64,000 nucleotides of DNA, from positions 79,077,501-79,141,500 of the forward strand of contig CM075655.1 of the NCBI GenBank assembly GCA_037953625.1, written 5' to 3'. Positions within the stretch are counted from its first letter, which is position 1, and each line of letters starts with the position of its first letter. Shown here in pieces: positions 34,384 to 45,855 of this stretch. Under the pieces are notes generated by a model. That model made no database searches, was not told the origin of the DNA, and saw only the letters and a list, made by a program, of their open reading frames with translations. This DNA is from Crotalaria pallida. Its lineage: Eukaryota > Streptophyta > Magnoliopsida > Fabales > Fabaceae. Made by a program: the position numbers and the translations under genes.

Positions 34384-35659
34384 TGTTAATTATAAATTAA
34401 TTATAATTAATGATTTCTATATTAATCCTTGATTAAAATATGTGTTCATGTAACTAGTTTGTGTGTGTGGAATTATTTAATAAATAATATAATGCATAAA
34501 ATAAATATTTTGCATATTAGTCCCTGGATTGGGACCTAGACGTAATTATAGGAAAGATTGTGGAGGGAAAGTAAATAAAATAATTATTTTTCAAAAATTG
34601 GGAAAAAGACTCGAGTATTTTCTGAAAAACTCGAGTATTCTGGGTCAAATTGCACGAGTTAGTGCGTTTGATGAGTCACCATGGACGATTCCCCTCCGTT
34701 GACACGAATACTCCACCACGAACACATCAATAGCTTCGTGTCGCTGTGCATGATGCTTCCAAGTTAGTATTTAAGCTCATCAACGTCTTTTGGTGGAGGA
34801 TTTTGATCAACCTTGTTGTTGTTGTTGAAGTTAGGGTTCTGAATTCATCCTCTTCGATTCTCCTTCTCTGTTCATATTCAAAACACAAACTATACACGAA
34901 TACAAAGCTCACATCACGAGCTTTGTATAGACACCAAAATCGTGAGGATTGAGTGAGTGTGTTGGAGGATTCAAGGAGTTGAAGTGAAGCTGTTCTTGGC
35001 CAAGCTTGTGTCTGGAGCTTACTTTGATCTTGATTTCTGGTAAGCTCATGAATCTTTGAGTCTCAAATTCGATTTCCTTAGTTAGATTATGTTGCATAGA
35101 GTCTAGAAAACCTAATTTCCCCAATTTTATTCTCTGTTTCATGTGTGAACCAATTCCACTTTGGTGTTGCACTCAAAACTGCTCTGCATGTTGGGTTAAA
35201 GTGCTTTTGGTGCTGTGGAGCTTTTCTTTGGGGAATTTCTTGTTTGATTCACGTCTGAGAGGTAAGGGGAAGTAATTTTATCCACTAGATAGAGATTAAA
35301 TTCCATTATTTGTGCTAGAGAGCCACCAAGAGGCTCTAAGGGCTTAGATTGAATAGGATCTTTGGTTTGGAGACCAAGCTTTGCTCTAAAACTGTGTTGA
35401 GCAAGTTCTATATCATGAATGCAAGCTTAAATGAACTTTGTTTCATGAGTATTGTGCTTATTGTGTAAATTGAGGTGTTGAGTTGTTGAAATGTGTTTTT
35501 ATGCATGATTTATTGATTCTCTGTCAAATTGGTTATTTGATATGAAATGAGTATGGTAACATGTTCAATATATGGTATATGAACTATTGTGATCACTGGT
35601 TTGGGTTAAAAATGTTTAGAAATTGAAATGGTATGTAAAAACCAAGTTTCAGTCTGTTC

Positions 35660-36000
35660 TGTCTGCAAATACTCGAGTATATGGCTTAACACTCGAGTAT
35701 TTCGTGATGCACCAGTGTGAAAATTGGCGCACCAACTTGAGAACCAGGCTAAGCACTCGAGTATTTCAGATGCAACAAGAGTAAAAATTAATGAACAACT
35801 CGAGTAATATATGAACCACTTGAGTATTCTGGGTAATGGACTACTCGAGTATCTCATGAATTACTCGAGTATATTTTTGAAAATCTGAAAACTTGAATCT
35901 CTAAACAAACATGAACGACTCGAGTCTAATCATGAACTACTCGAGTAAAATCTGGAAAATGATAAACTACTCGAGTATTATTGAAAACACTCGAGTATTT
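35660..36000. repeat. ACTCGAGT palindrome cluster in the E3 5' LTR
   Basis: About ten copies of ACTCGAGT with TA-rich flanks, at irregular spacing of 15-60 bases. The same cluster is at 52385-52725 in the 3' LTR. Confidence 0.9.
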
Positions 36001-36561
36001 TTAGTCAGATACTTAAAAATACCATTTTCAATTCTAAGTCATTTTGTAACACTTAAAGGACAATAAACCAAGTGATCCTGGACTTAAAGGAAATTGATTG
36101 AGGGCCTCTGGGAGTGCCAATACGCTTGCTTGATGACACGTCGTTGACGTGGTCGGCTTAGTGGATGCCGATATGGTTATACCGTTTGGATGACGGTCCG
36201 TTTGGATGACGGGATATGCTCGGGTGGCATGGATACCAAGCTTGACGTGTACATTCTAGGTGAGTGTACGAATTGTTGTATACCTAGGAATACAACGCAC
36301 TGTAGAGTGCTGGGTTGTCAGGGATGGACGTCAGAGAGTGACATAGTATGATGGACATAGGCTTGAGAGCTAAAGTCATGCATCATGCCACTCATTTAAA
36401 TCAATTGTGATAAATGAAATAAGTGTGAGCATCCTATGTGCATTAATTAACTGCTAAGTGTTATATGTGATTGTTGTTAATTGATGCATATTTACATACT
36501 CATATTGCACAATTTATTCTCTGTTGATTATGTGTATAGAATTGCTTACCCCTATGCCCTT

Positions 36562-37683
36562 TGATCGAGGTCATACCCGATACAAATAAAAACAGTTTAA
36601 GTATAGTACTAGGAAGTGACTCCTAGGTCGTCTCCCAAGGAATATCTTATCAAGCAAAAGGTCGAACACATAGTATGCATAGAAAACAGGGGTTTTTTTT
36701 TGTATTGAATATTGAATAATTGAAATCAAAACAGAATTAAATCAAAACGAAGAAACAGATAAGGAAAAGCGGATAAACCCCTTTGGCTCGCGTTCACAAC
36801 TCTATCATCGGTCACAAAAGATCAATTTCTTTCCTCTTCACTGTCCAACTCGTGAGAATTAAATACTAAGCGAAAATTCAATTCTCACCCCAAAACCCAA
36901 ACCTCTAATTAAGCATTAAAAGCCAAAGCATGGAGTTTTTACGAGTTTGCATAAATTAAGCATTCATACACATGGATTATCTCTATATAATGGAACTAAG
37001 CGAACCATAACATATCAATAAGCATGAAAACAGTGAATAAAAACGAAATAGCATTAAGAACAAAACCTCAAGAGTATGTGATACATTACCAAAGGGATTT
37101 AACCTAAGAGTTTAGCCTTCCATGAAGAAAAATACAAAAAAACGTGTAGAAAGGGAAGAGAGAGAAACCCTAGCAGCCACCACAAGCTTGGAGAGCAAAA
37201 CTAAGCCTTCTCTATGAAAGAGAATGTAAAAAAACGTGAATAGAAGGTCTCCCCAAGGGTTTACACGAATTTGGCTTTTTAAATCACAAAACGGGCCTAA
37301 ATCATGGGCCCAAATCCTAAGGAAAGCTTAATCTCTAAATTAAATCTAAAAAATATCTTATAGATAAAATCTAAATCTTAAAAGATATAACTAAATCTCA
37401 ACTAATCCTAAAGATAGATTACAATCTTCACTTCATCATATATCTTCTCTTCCAAAATTAAATCTTCATTCCCAAAATGTCCAAAAAGCCCTTGTGCCAA
37501 ATATGACCTGAAAATAGAAATAGAATTAATTAGGCTAAATAATCCCAAATTAAACAATATTCAGAATATTAGTCCAATAAACTCTAAATCACTAAATCAA
37601 GCTAAACAATGTCAAATAGGCAACAAGTATCAATAATAGGAGTAAAATAATGCAAGGAAAAATGGGAAATAAAATGCTCATCA
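36562..37683 (-). repeat. 3' LTR of E2
   Basis: 1122 bases, nearly identical to 44249-45372. On the minus strand it starts TGATGAGCATTTT. It contains no ORF of note. Confidence 0.95.
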
Positions 37684-37698
37684 AATACCCCCACACTT
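37684..37698 (-). other. Polypurine tract of E2
   Basis: The minus strand reads AAGTGTGGGGGTATT, directly before the 3' LTR. A second, similar tract at 39089-39103 may be an internal polypurine tract. Confidence 0.88.
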
Positions 37699-39203
37699 AT
37701 CCTTTTGCACTCCTGGGCAAAACTAAGAATTAGGACTGAGAAAATCAATATGCACCAAAGTGAATCATGTAACAAGATTACTAAAACTAATGAATGCAAA
37801 CCTAAGAGATTACATACTTCACAATGAATTCTAGGAAATGCAAAGAAATGGGCAAAATCGAGCACACGAAGAGAATAAGGACCAAAGAATCAAGGCATTC
37901 ATGAACATCATCCAATTATTTCAAATATGCAAAGAAAACCAATGACATCAAGAGGGTAGTCACAAAGATGATAGAAACTCACAAGGATCACTCAATAGTG
38001 TTTACACTCAAGTGTTTAAGGTTAATCAGTGTTTACACTCAAGGCACATCATGAAAAACAAACACAACCATAAGCTTGACAAGCCTCTAACATCAACAAT
38101 CAATACACATGCACATTAAGATCAAAAGGTCTTTTCAGGGTTGTAATGGGGCCAAGGACAAGGTAGGATAAAAATATGGGAAATGTAGCTAAAACCCAAG
38201 GAAATAAAGGAGCAATGGGGAATAAGTAAAAAATAAGCACAATCCACCCCAAAATGAAATGATAAACATAACAACAACCTCTAATTCCAATCCTCTATGC
38301 CTCAATCAACCTTTTATTTTATTTTATTTTCTTTCTTTTTTCCTTTTTTTTCTTCTTCTTCCTTTTTTTTTCATCATTCATTTTTTCAAATTTTTTTTTT
38401 TTTTTTATTTTTCATTGCAGAACTTCATGAACGAAAGGGAAGAAGAAACAACAAAAATGGCATAATGAGATAAAGCCATAATTACATCACCGACCATAGA
38501 GGCAAAACCCAGAACTCACAAGAGATGAAGAACAAAGCACCCTCGCTTACTTAATACCCATTCCCAAAACAATTCCAAAGCTCCAACATTCCCTAAGGTT
38601 AGGACAATCATGGTTTTTCAGTCATAGGCTTGTAATGAGCTAAAGAACAAAGAAAAGGGATATAAAGGCTCAAAGGGGCTATCAAAGGATAAATTCATTC
38701 AAGGTAGGCTCATATGGCTAGTGGCTTATTCAAGAAAAAACAATGCCTAAATCATTTCAAAATGTGCATGGGAATATCAAGTATCAACAAGAGTCAAGTC
38801 AAGTTCTAGAGTGCAAGTAATCCAGAGTGCAATCACACATGAAAGAAAAATTAGGTGGCATATATAGCAATCCACCCACAATTAAGGCTCAAATCCTCAC
38901 AAAAGGGACAATTCTATCACAGTGTTACCACCTCTTAATTATCAAAAGCAACTTTACACACAGAAATGCATGAATTCAGACATAAGATACCAAGACTCTA
39001 CTAAAATGAAGCAAAAACATGCAAGAAAATGCCCAAAACTTAGCAAAACCTAAAAAATCAAAGCAAAAATATGCAACCTAAACTACTCTCCCCCCCACAC
39101 TTAAATCACACATTGTCCTCAATGTAAAACAAATAGCAGAATCAGACAGCTATAGACAAGTGGAATAAAAGTAGTAAAGAAGGAGAAAAGAAGACTCCCT
39201 AAA
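37699..39203 (-). other. 3' noncoding region of E2
   Basis: About 1.5 kb between pol and the LTR without a supported gene. In Athila elements an envelope-like ORF often lies here, but none is visible. A T-rich low-complexity run occupies about 38315-38410. A G-rich tract at 39089-39103 (minus strand AAGTGTGGGGGGG) sits in a context (GAGGACAATGTGTGATTT, minus strand) resembling the one before the 3' LTR. Confidence 0.7.
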
Positions 39204-42200
39204 TCATGGTGGTTCAAAAATGGGGTCGACCAATGAGGCTTCCTCCACAGGTGCATCATCCAAAGTAGGAGAGGTTAGGAAAGGCTTGAGTCGGTGGCCA
39301 TTGACTTTGAAGCTCTTGTCTGTGGAGTCACTCTTGATCTCCACGGTGCCATAAGGAAACACCTGGGTGACTACAAACGGTCCAATCCATTTAGAGCGGA
39401 GCTTTCCACTCATGATTCCAAGCCTAGAGTTGTAGAGCAACACTTTTTGACCAACCAAGAACTCCTTTCTGCAAATTGGGCTATCATGGAGCTTCTTGGT
39501 CTTCTCCTTGTAGAACTTGGAATTCTCATAGGCCTCCAAACGGATCTCATCTAGCTCACTCAACTGCAGCTTCCTCTCCTCACCCGCTTGATCAAGAGCT
39601 AAGTTGCATTGCTTCACAGCCCAATATGCACGGTGCTCTAATGGGAGAGTCCAGTCAGGTGGTTGGATGATGGGAGTGGTGGTGAGTGCTCTCTTTAGCT
39701 CATCAAATACCTTCTTGCATTGGTCTCCAAACTCAAATGTGGTATCCTTTTTAAGCAAGTTGGATAGTGGAAGGGCTATCTTGCTAAAGTTCTGAATAAA
39801 CCTTCGATAGAAACCTGCATGGCCAAGAAAAGAACGCACCTCTCGCACGCAAGAGGGGTAAGGCAAATGTGATATTACATGCAGCTTAGCAGGGTCAACC
39901 TCCATGCCCTTATGCGAAATAATGTGCCCTAAGACTATGCCTTGTTCTACCATAAAATGACATTTTTCAAAATTCAAGACAAGGTTAGTCTCAATGCACC
40001 TATTAAGCACCTTAGACAAACTATCAAGACATGCATCAAAAGAGGAACCATATACACTAAAATCATCCATGAAGACCTCTATGCAATGCTCAAGTAAGTC
40101 ATTAAAAATACTCATCATACATCTTTGAAAAGTGCCAGGAGCATTACATAGGCCAAAAGGCATCTTCCTATAAGCAAATGTACCAAAAGGACAGGTAAAT
40201 GTAGTCTTATGTTGGTCCTCTGGTGCAATACAGATTTGGAAATAACCAGAGAAACCATCTAAGAAGCAATAGTGAGATTTACCTGCCAGGCGCTCCAACA
40301 TCTGATCAATAAAGGGAAGAGGAAAGTGATCCTTGCGGGTCGCCTGGTTGAGCTTCCTATAATCAATGCAGACTCTCCAACTGTTCTGCACTCTAGTGGG
40401 AATCAGCTCATCCTTCTCATTTTTGACAACTGTCACCCCAGACTTCTTGGGAACTACTTGAACCGGGCTTACCCAAGTGCTGTCTGAAATGGGGTAGATA
40501 ATGCCAGCTTGCAGCAGCTTGGTGACGTCTTTCTTCACCACATCAAGAATCTGGGGGTTCAACCGTCTCTGGGGTTGTCTCACTGGTTTAGCCCCATCCT
40601 CCAATAAAATCCGATGCATGCACATGGAGGGGCTAATACCAGGTATGTCTGCCAAAGTCCATCCTATTGCCCTTTTGTTTGCTCTAATCACATCCAGCAG
40701 CTGCTTCTCTTGATCAACAGAAAGGGAGGTAGAGATGATCACTGGAAGTTTCTGCTCAGCCTCCAAGTAAGCATATTTGAGATGAGGAGGAAGGGGCTTT
40801 AGGTCCAATAAAGGTGCCTGCATCACAGATGGAACTAAAGGAGCAGCAGAATTGGATTCTGCCGCCTGCACCTGAACAAGTGAATTAGACTCATGCAAAA
40901 CAGAAATGGGGTTAGCATGATCTGAATCTATATCATATGAATCAACAGATGCAGTAGCAGAATTTAAAAACCGGTCAATTTCAATGCATGCAGTGCACAT
41001 TTCGGAATCAGAACATGCAGAACAAGTAAATGAGCTAGTGAAAGATGGCAAATCATAATCATGCAAAAAGTCTAGAACATGCTCATCAATCAGATCATCA
41101 ATCAAGTCAACATGAAAAACAGAGTGGTCATCAGAAAAATGTTTCATAGCATCAAAAATATTGAATCGAACCACACTGTCATCAAATTCCATGGAAAGTG
41201 TACCTGCATGCACATCTATCTTGGTTCGGGCTGTTTTCAAAAATGGTCTCCCTAATATGATAGGGACAGCACTACGAGAGGTGTCCTCTTCCATATCAAG
41301 AATATAAAAATCAGCAGGAAAGATAAGCTCTTCAACCCGAACCAGGACATCCTCTATCAAACCTGCGGGGTAGGCAGTAGATCTATTTGCCAAGTGAATA
41401 ACCACACCCGTAGGTTGAAGGGGTCCAAGTGAAAGAGACTTGAAAACAGACATAGGCATAACATTAATAGATGCTCCTAAATCTAGCATAGCATTCTCAA
41501 ATTTAGTATTACCTATGATACAAGGCACAGAGAAAGTTTCAGGATGCTTACACTTTTCAGGAATATGAGGGACGGGTTTACCTATAAGAGCAGAGACATT
41601 TCTTCCCATGTTGATCCTCTCATTGCCCTTGAGCTTCCGTTTGTGTGTGCATAGATCCTTCAAGAACTTTGCATACCTTGGAATCTGCTTGATTGCATGA
41701 AGAAGGGGTATGTTGACTTCCACCTTCCTGAATGTGTCAAGTATCTCTTTGTCAATCTCTTCCATTTTCTTGCTTTGAGTCACCCCCCTTGGTGGGAAAG
41801 GAAGAGGAATGGGGGGTGGTTGTTGGGCAGCAGCAGGTGTTGTGCTTGTGGAAGGCTGAGCTGGATGGGATTTTCTGGTACTTGTGTGCTCACTCTCCTC
41901 GACCATTTGGGTCTTCTTGTTGGTTGAAACTAGATCATCTTTGTTGAGGTCAGATTCTGGTGTGGGTGTGATAATCTGCTTCCCTGACCTTAGACTAATA
42001 GCATTCACATTCTGGTTTGGATTGATCACTGTTTGGGATGGCAACTTGTTAGAATTATGAGATTGCATAGTGTTGATTGCTGTTGCCATCTGTCCCATCT
42101 GATTGGTCAAAGATTGAATGGAGGCCCCTTGTCTTTGAATGGATGCTCTAGTTTCCTGTTGGAATTGGAGATTTTGCATGGTCATCTGTTTCATCAGCTC

Positions 42201-43334
42201 TTCCAATGAAGGCTGCTGCTCAGTACTAGGAGCTGGTGGTGCAGAATTAGCCTGTTGTTGTCTCTGTTGCTGGACTGGAGGAGGTACATATGGTGGTCTA
42301 GAATTGTTCTGAAATTGAACCTGTGAAGGTTGCTGCTGATCAGACCATCTCAGGTTGGGATGGTTCCTCCAACCAGGGTTGTATCTATTGGTAGAGAGAT
42401 CAAAGTTTTGTGGCTGCTGGTTTCTACTGTTGAAGATGTTGGCGGCATATGCCTCAGGTTGGTCAGCACCAGTCGTTGGTTGCTGCTGCACAGAAGGGCA
42501 TGCATCTGTGGGGTGCTCAGCGGATGTGCATATGCCACATAATCTAGCAGGCAGGGACAACTTCTTCTGGTTGATGGCCAATTGAGTGACCAAAGTTGTA
42601 AGTGAATCTATCTTCTGTTCAAGCTTCTCAACCTTACCAGAACTTGTGCCAACATCATTCACGCCTCTCACTATGATTGCATCGCTGTTGCCCCTTGCAT
42701 GGAATTGTTGACAATTGGAAGCCATCTTCTCAATCTTTACTCTGGCTTCTAAAGGTGTCATGTCTCCTAGGGCACCACCACTTGCAGCATCAAGCATGTT
42801 TCTCTCCATGAGGTTGAGACCTTCATAGAAATATTGAATAAGCAGCTGCTCTGAGATCTGATGATGGGGGCAGCTCGCACATAGTCTCTTGAATCTCTCC
42901 CAATACTCGTAGAGACTTTCTCCACTTTGTTGCCTGATGCCTGATATATCCTTTCGGATTGCTGTTGTTCTGCATGCAGGGAAGAATTTCTCCAAAAATG
43001 CCCTCTTCAGGTCATCCCAGACTGTGATAGAACCAGGGGCCAGATCGTACAACCAATCCTTGGCTAGCCCCTCTAGGGAGTGTGGGAATGCCTTAAGACA
43101 AACATGATCCTCTTGCACATCATGTGGTTTCATAGTAGCACAGACAATATGGAACTGCTTGAGATGTTTATGAGGATCCTCACCTGCAAGACCATTAAAC
43201 TTGGGCAACAAATGAATTAGTCCATACCTTAGCTCATACGGGTCATCAGGATACTGGATGCACAAATCTTCAATAGTGAAATCAGGTGCAGCCAGCTCCC
43301 TCAATGTCCTCTCACGTGATGGAGGTTGAGCCAT
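39204..43334 (-). CDS. gag-pol: Athila gag-protease-RT polyprotein lacking RNase H and integrase core
   Basis: A single open frame of 1376 codons from the ATG at 43334. Athila-type gag (about 1-260) is followed by a CCHC knuckle CGIC...H...C (about 264-280), a Gln/Pro-rich stretch, a retroviral-type protease with DLGASINVMP (near 618), and reverse transcriptase with FMDD (near 1088). Near residue 1228, PPDW at the end of RT runs straight into LPLEHRAYWAVKQCN, which belongs near the integrase C-terminus. RNase H and the HHCC/D,D,E integrase are therefore missing without loss of frame, roughly 1.5 kb or more judging from family length. The protein could make capsid and process it, but integration would need help from another element. 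Young LTRs imply it moved recently in this form, or lost the segment after insertion. Confidence 0.93.
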   Translation of the reverse strand: MAQPPSRERTLRELAAPDFTIEDLCIQYPDDPYELRYGLIHLLPKFNGLAGEDPHKHLKQFHIVCATMKPHDVQEDHVCLKAFPHSLEGLAKDWLYDLAPGSITVWDDLKRAFLEKFFPACRTTAIRKDISGIRQQSGESLYEYWERFKRLCASCPHHQISEQLLIQYFYEGLNLMERNMLDAASGGALGDMTPLEARVKIEKMASNCQQFHARGNSDAIIVRGVNDVGTSSGKVEKLEQKIDSLTTLVTQLAINQKKLSLPARLCGICTSAEHPTDACPSVQQQPTTGADQPEAYAANIFNSRNQQPQNFDLSTNRYNPGWRNHPNLRWSDQQQPSQVQFQNNSRPPYVPPPVQQQRQQQANSAPPAPSTEQQPSLEELMKQMTMQNLQFQQETRASIQRQGASIQSLTNQMGQMATAINTMQSHNSNKLPSQTVINPNQNVNAISLRSGKQIITPTPESDLNKDDLVSTNKKTQMVEESEHTSTRKSHPAQPSTSTTPAAAQQPPPIPLPFPPRGVTQSKKMEEIDKEILDTFRKVEVNIPLLHAIKQIPRYAKFLKDLCTHKRKLKGNERINMGRNVSALIGKPVPHIPEKCKHPETFSVPCIIGNTKFENAMLDLGASINVMPMSVFKSLSLGPLQPTGVVIHLANRSTAYPAGLIEDVLVRVEELIFPADFYILDMEEDTSRSAVPIILGRPFLKTARTKIDVHAGTLSMEFDDSVVRFNIFDAMKHFSDDHSVFHVDLIDDLIDEHVLDFLHDYDLPSFTSSFTCSACSDSEMCTACIEIDRFLNSATASVDSYDIDSDHANPISVLHESNSLVQVQAAESNSAAPLVPSVMQAPLLDLKPLPPHLKYAYLEAEQKLPVIISTSLSVDQEKQLLDVIRANKRAIGWTLADIPGISPSMCMHRILLEDGAKPVRQPQRRLNPQILDVVKKDVTKLLQAGIIYPISDSTWVSPVQVVPKKSGVTVVKNEKDELIPTRVQNSWRVCIDYRKLNQATRKDHFPLPFIDQMLERLAGKSHYCFLDGFSGYFQICIAPEDQHKTTFTCPFGTFAYRKMPFGLCNAPGTFQRCMMSIFNDLLEHCIEVFMDDFSVYGSSFDACLDSLSKVLNRCIETNLVLNFEKCHFMVEQGIVLGHIISHKGMEVDPAKLHVISHLPYPSCVREVRSFLGHAGFYRRFIQNFSKIALPLSNLLKKDTTFEFGDQCKKVFDELKRALTTTPIIQPPDWTLPLEHRAYWAVKQCNLALDQAGEERKLQLSELDEIRLEAYENSKFYKEKTKKLHDSPICRKEFLVGQKVLLYNSRLGIMSGKLRSKWIGPFVVTQVFPYGTVEIKSDSTDKSFKVNGHRLKPFLTSPTLDDAPVEEASLVDPIFEPP

Positions 43335-44226
43335 ATTTTCAGAATAATCAGAATAAGAATCAGAATTTATAGGAATAGAAGAAAAAGAAGCAGACTCACT
43401 ATGTAAAGACTCAATAGACTCACTACCTATGGACTGGTTCCTATTTGTCTAACTAGTCTGTGATAAGTTCTATCAATTTCAGGGTTATATGGATGCAAGT
43501 AGCTTGGGTTGCCCCTAGTCATGTACTGAACAGAACACCATGTAGCATAGCAAACTGTCACTAATATACTTGACCAAAATAGGCAACAAAATTTTTTTAT
43601 TTTTTAAAATTTTTTCCTTTATTTTTTTCAGCACCCTAAAATCATGAAAACATACCACAAAAAGTTTGAGGACAAAATTCAAAAGGGAACCAAGGCAAAC
43701 AATTAAATCAGAGACCAAAAACTAAGAAAATAAAACTTGTAAAATAAAAAAGAAATAGTAAAACGGCTTTTTCAGGATCCAGACGAAGGAGTTTTCTGAA
43801 AAAGTCAGAAAAATCAGATTATTCAGAAAATTCCCTTCGATTTGATATTAAATTCGTCAAATTCCGAGTTACGGGTCAAAAGTTGCGACAATTTGAAGAA
43901 AGTGCTGCTAAAACTTGGAAAATTTTTATGGAACTCACAACCAATGATGATCTGAGTGATCATGGTGCCTCAAAACCTTTTTATATGATAAAATTAGTGT
44001 GGATATAAATTTTCGTGCAAAAATTCCACCCACAACTATGTGAACTAGCAACCACAGAATCAATCAAATACACTAATTGCAACAAAATAGCAAAACAGCA
44101 AACAGTGCAACTTCAACCGATTATCAGAATTGACTACTAGACCCTGAATCAGACACGACACACTATAATAACTATACTAACTACGACACTAACTAACTAC
44201 TAATGACCTTTGGCAAGAACCGATAT
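43335..44226 (-). other. Leader of E2 between primer site and gag
   Basis: About 890 noncoding bases, AT-rich, with no clear repeat or ORF. A long leader is usual for Athila elements. Confidence 0.7.
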
Positions 44227-44244
44227 TCCCCGGCAACGGCGCCA
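44227..44244 (-). other. Primer-binding site of E2 (tRNA-Asp)
   Basis: The minus strand reads TGGCGCCGTTGCCGGGGA, complementary to the 3' end of plant tRNA-Asp, the usual Athila primer. It lies four bases from the LTR end at 44249. Confidence 0.95.
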
Positions 44245-44248
44245 AATT

Positions 44249-45372
44249 TGATCGAGGCCGTACCCGATACAAATAAAAACAGTTTAAGTATAGTACTAGG
44301 AAGTGACTCCTAGGTCGTCTCCCAAGGAATATCTTATCAAGCAAAAGGTCGAACACATAGTATGCATAGAAAACAGGGGGTTTTTTTTTTGTATTGAATA
44401 TTGAATAATTGAAATCAAAACAGAATTAAATCAAAACGAAGAAACAGATAAGGAAAAGCGGATAAACCCCTTTGGCTCGCGTTCACAACTCTATCATCGG
44501 TCACAAAAGATCAATTTCTTTCCTCTTCACTGTCCAACTCGTGAGAATTAAATACTAAGCGAAAATTCAATTCTCACCCCAAAACCCAAACCTCTAATTA
44601 AGCATTAAAAGCCAAAGCATGGAGTTTTTACGAGTTTGCATAAATTAAGCATTCATACACATGGATTATCTCTATATAATGGAACTAAGCGAACCATAAC
44701 ATATCAATAAGCATGAAAACAGTGAATAAAAACGAAATAGCATTAAGAACAAAACCTCAAGAGTATGTGATACATTACCAAAGGGATTTAACCTAAGAGT
44801 TTAGCCTTCCATGAAGAAAAATACAAAAAAACGTGTAGAAAGGGAAGAGAGAGAAACCCTAGCAGCCACCACAAGCTTGGAGAGCAAAACTAAGCCTTCT
44901 CTATGAAAGAGAATGTAAAAAAACGTGAATAGAAGGTCTCCCCAAGGGTTTACACGAATTTGGCTTTTTAAATCACAAAACGGGCCTAAATCATGGGCCC
45001 AAATCCTAAGGAAAGCTTAATCTCTAAATTAAATCTAAAAAATATCTTATAGATAAAATCTAAATCTTAAAAGATATAACTAAATCTCAACTAATCCTAA
45101 AGATAGATTACAATCTTCACTTCATCATATATCTTCTCTTCCAAAATTAAATCTTCATTCCCAAAATGTCCAAAAAGCCCTTGTGCCAAATATGACCTGA
45201 AAATAGAAATAGAATTAATTAGGCTAAATAATCCCAAATTAAACAATATTCAGAATATTAGTCCAATAAACTCTAAATCACTAAATCAAGCTAAACAATG
45301 TCAAATAGGCAACAAGTATCAATAATAGGAGTAAAATAATGCAAGGAAAAATGGGAAATAAAATGCTCATCA
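44249..45372 (-). repeat. 5' LTR of E2
   Basis: 1124 bases; the partner of 36562-37683, differing mainly at the GGCCGTACC/GGTCATACC pair and in a T run. Confidence 0.95.
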
Positions 45373-45384
45373 CCCTTGTAGGTG

Positions 45385-45855
45385 ATGTCTCGTTACATTG
45401 CTTGCATCGAGATCCGGCCACTTCCTAGTGGCACATGGATCTATGAGGACCATCGCGCGGTGTTCGAGGGAGAGGTAGAGGTTACCTTCTACCACCCGAA
45501 CCCGTTGATCTGATTCCGTCCTCGTAGATTTAGGATTCCCATCATATACACTATGCATGTACCCCCATTTTACACTTACCATGGACCACCTCCCACGCGA
45601 CCAGCTCGCTCCTATCACAGTTTCCGTTTTCGACCTACCCGCTCTCACCCTTTTACCTCGAGAGTCATCCGCGAGGAGACTCCCCCATCTGATCCGAGGA
45701 GCCCAGTCAGGGTTTCACCATCACCTGACCCGGTACCCAGTGGTAGGGTACACTCTCCCTCGGATGAGATCGAGGAGGATCCGGTGGAGGATGAGAGTGG
45801 GAGCGAGTCTGTCGTGCATTCTACTGGGAGTGATTGGAGGGACGATGATCCCTAG
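45385..45855 (+). pseudogene. LTR ORF in the E3 5' LTR, with one early stop
   Basis: Homologue of the ORF at 5530-6015. The 156-codon frame runs from the ATG at 45385 (context AG|GTGATG) to the TAG at 45853. An in-frame TGA at 45511-45513, codon 43, replaces CGA of the 3' LTR copy. The C-terminal half is intact: Pro/Arg/Ser-rich, then an acidic stretch and HSTGSDW. The Athila insertion ends 12 bases upstream of the ATG, splitting the putative branch point from the acceptor. The 3' LTR copy carries a different nonsense codon, so the stops arose independently after insertion. Confidence 0.8.

Larger units (their letters stand above)
36562..45372 (-). mobile_element. Athila-type Ty3/gypsy element E2, complete ends, young
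   Basis: An 8811-base element with TG...CA ends, flanked by the 5-bp duplication CCCTT (36557-36561 and 45373-45377). The LTRs (36562-37683 and 44249-45372) differ by about two substitutions plus homopolymer length. Primer site, gag-pol, a long 3' noncoding region and polypurine tract follow in minus-strand order. It is the youngest insertion in the window and interrupts the 5' LTR of E3. Confidence 0.96.

Noticed and set aside
38259..38465. Phe-rich 68-codon frame
   Set aside because: Translation of a T-rich low-complexity run in the E2 3' region.
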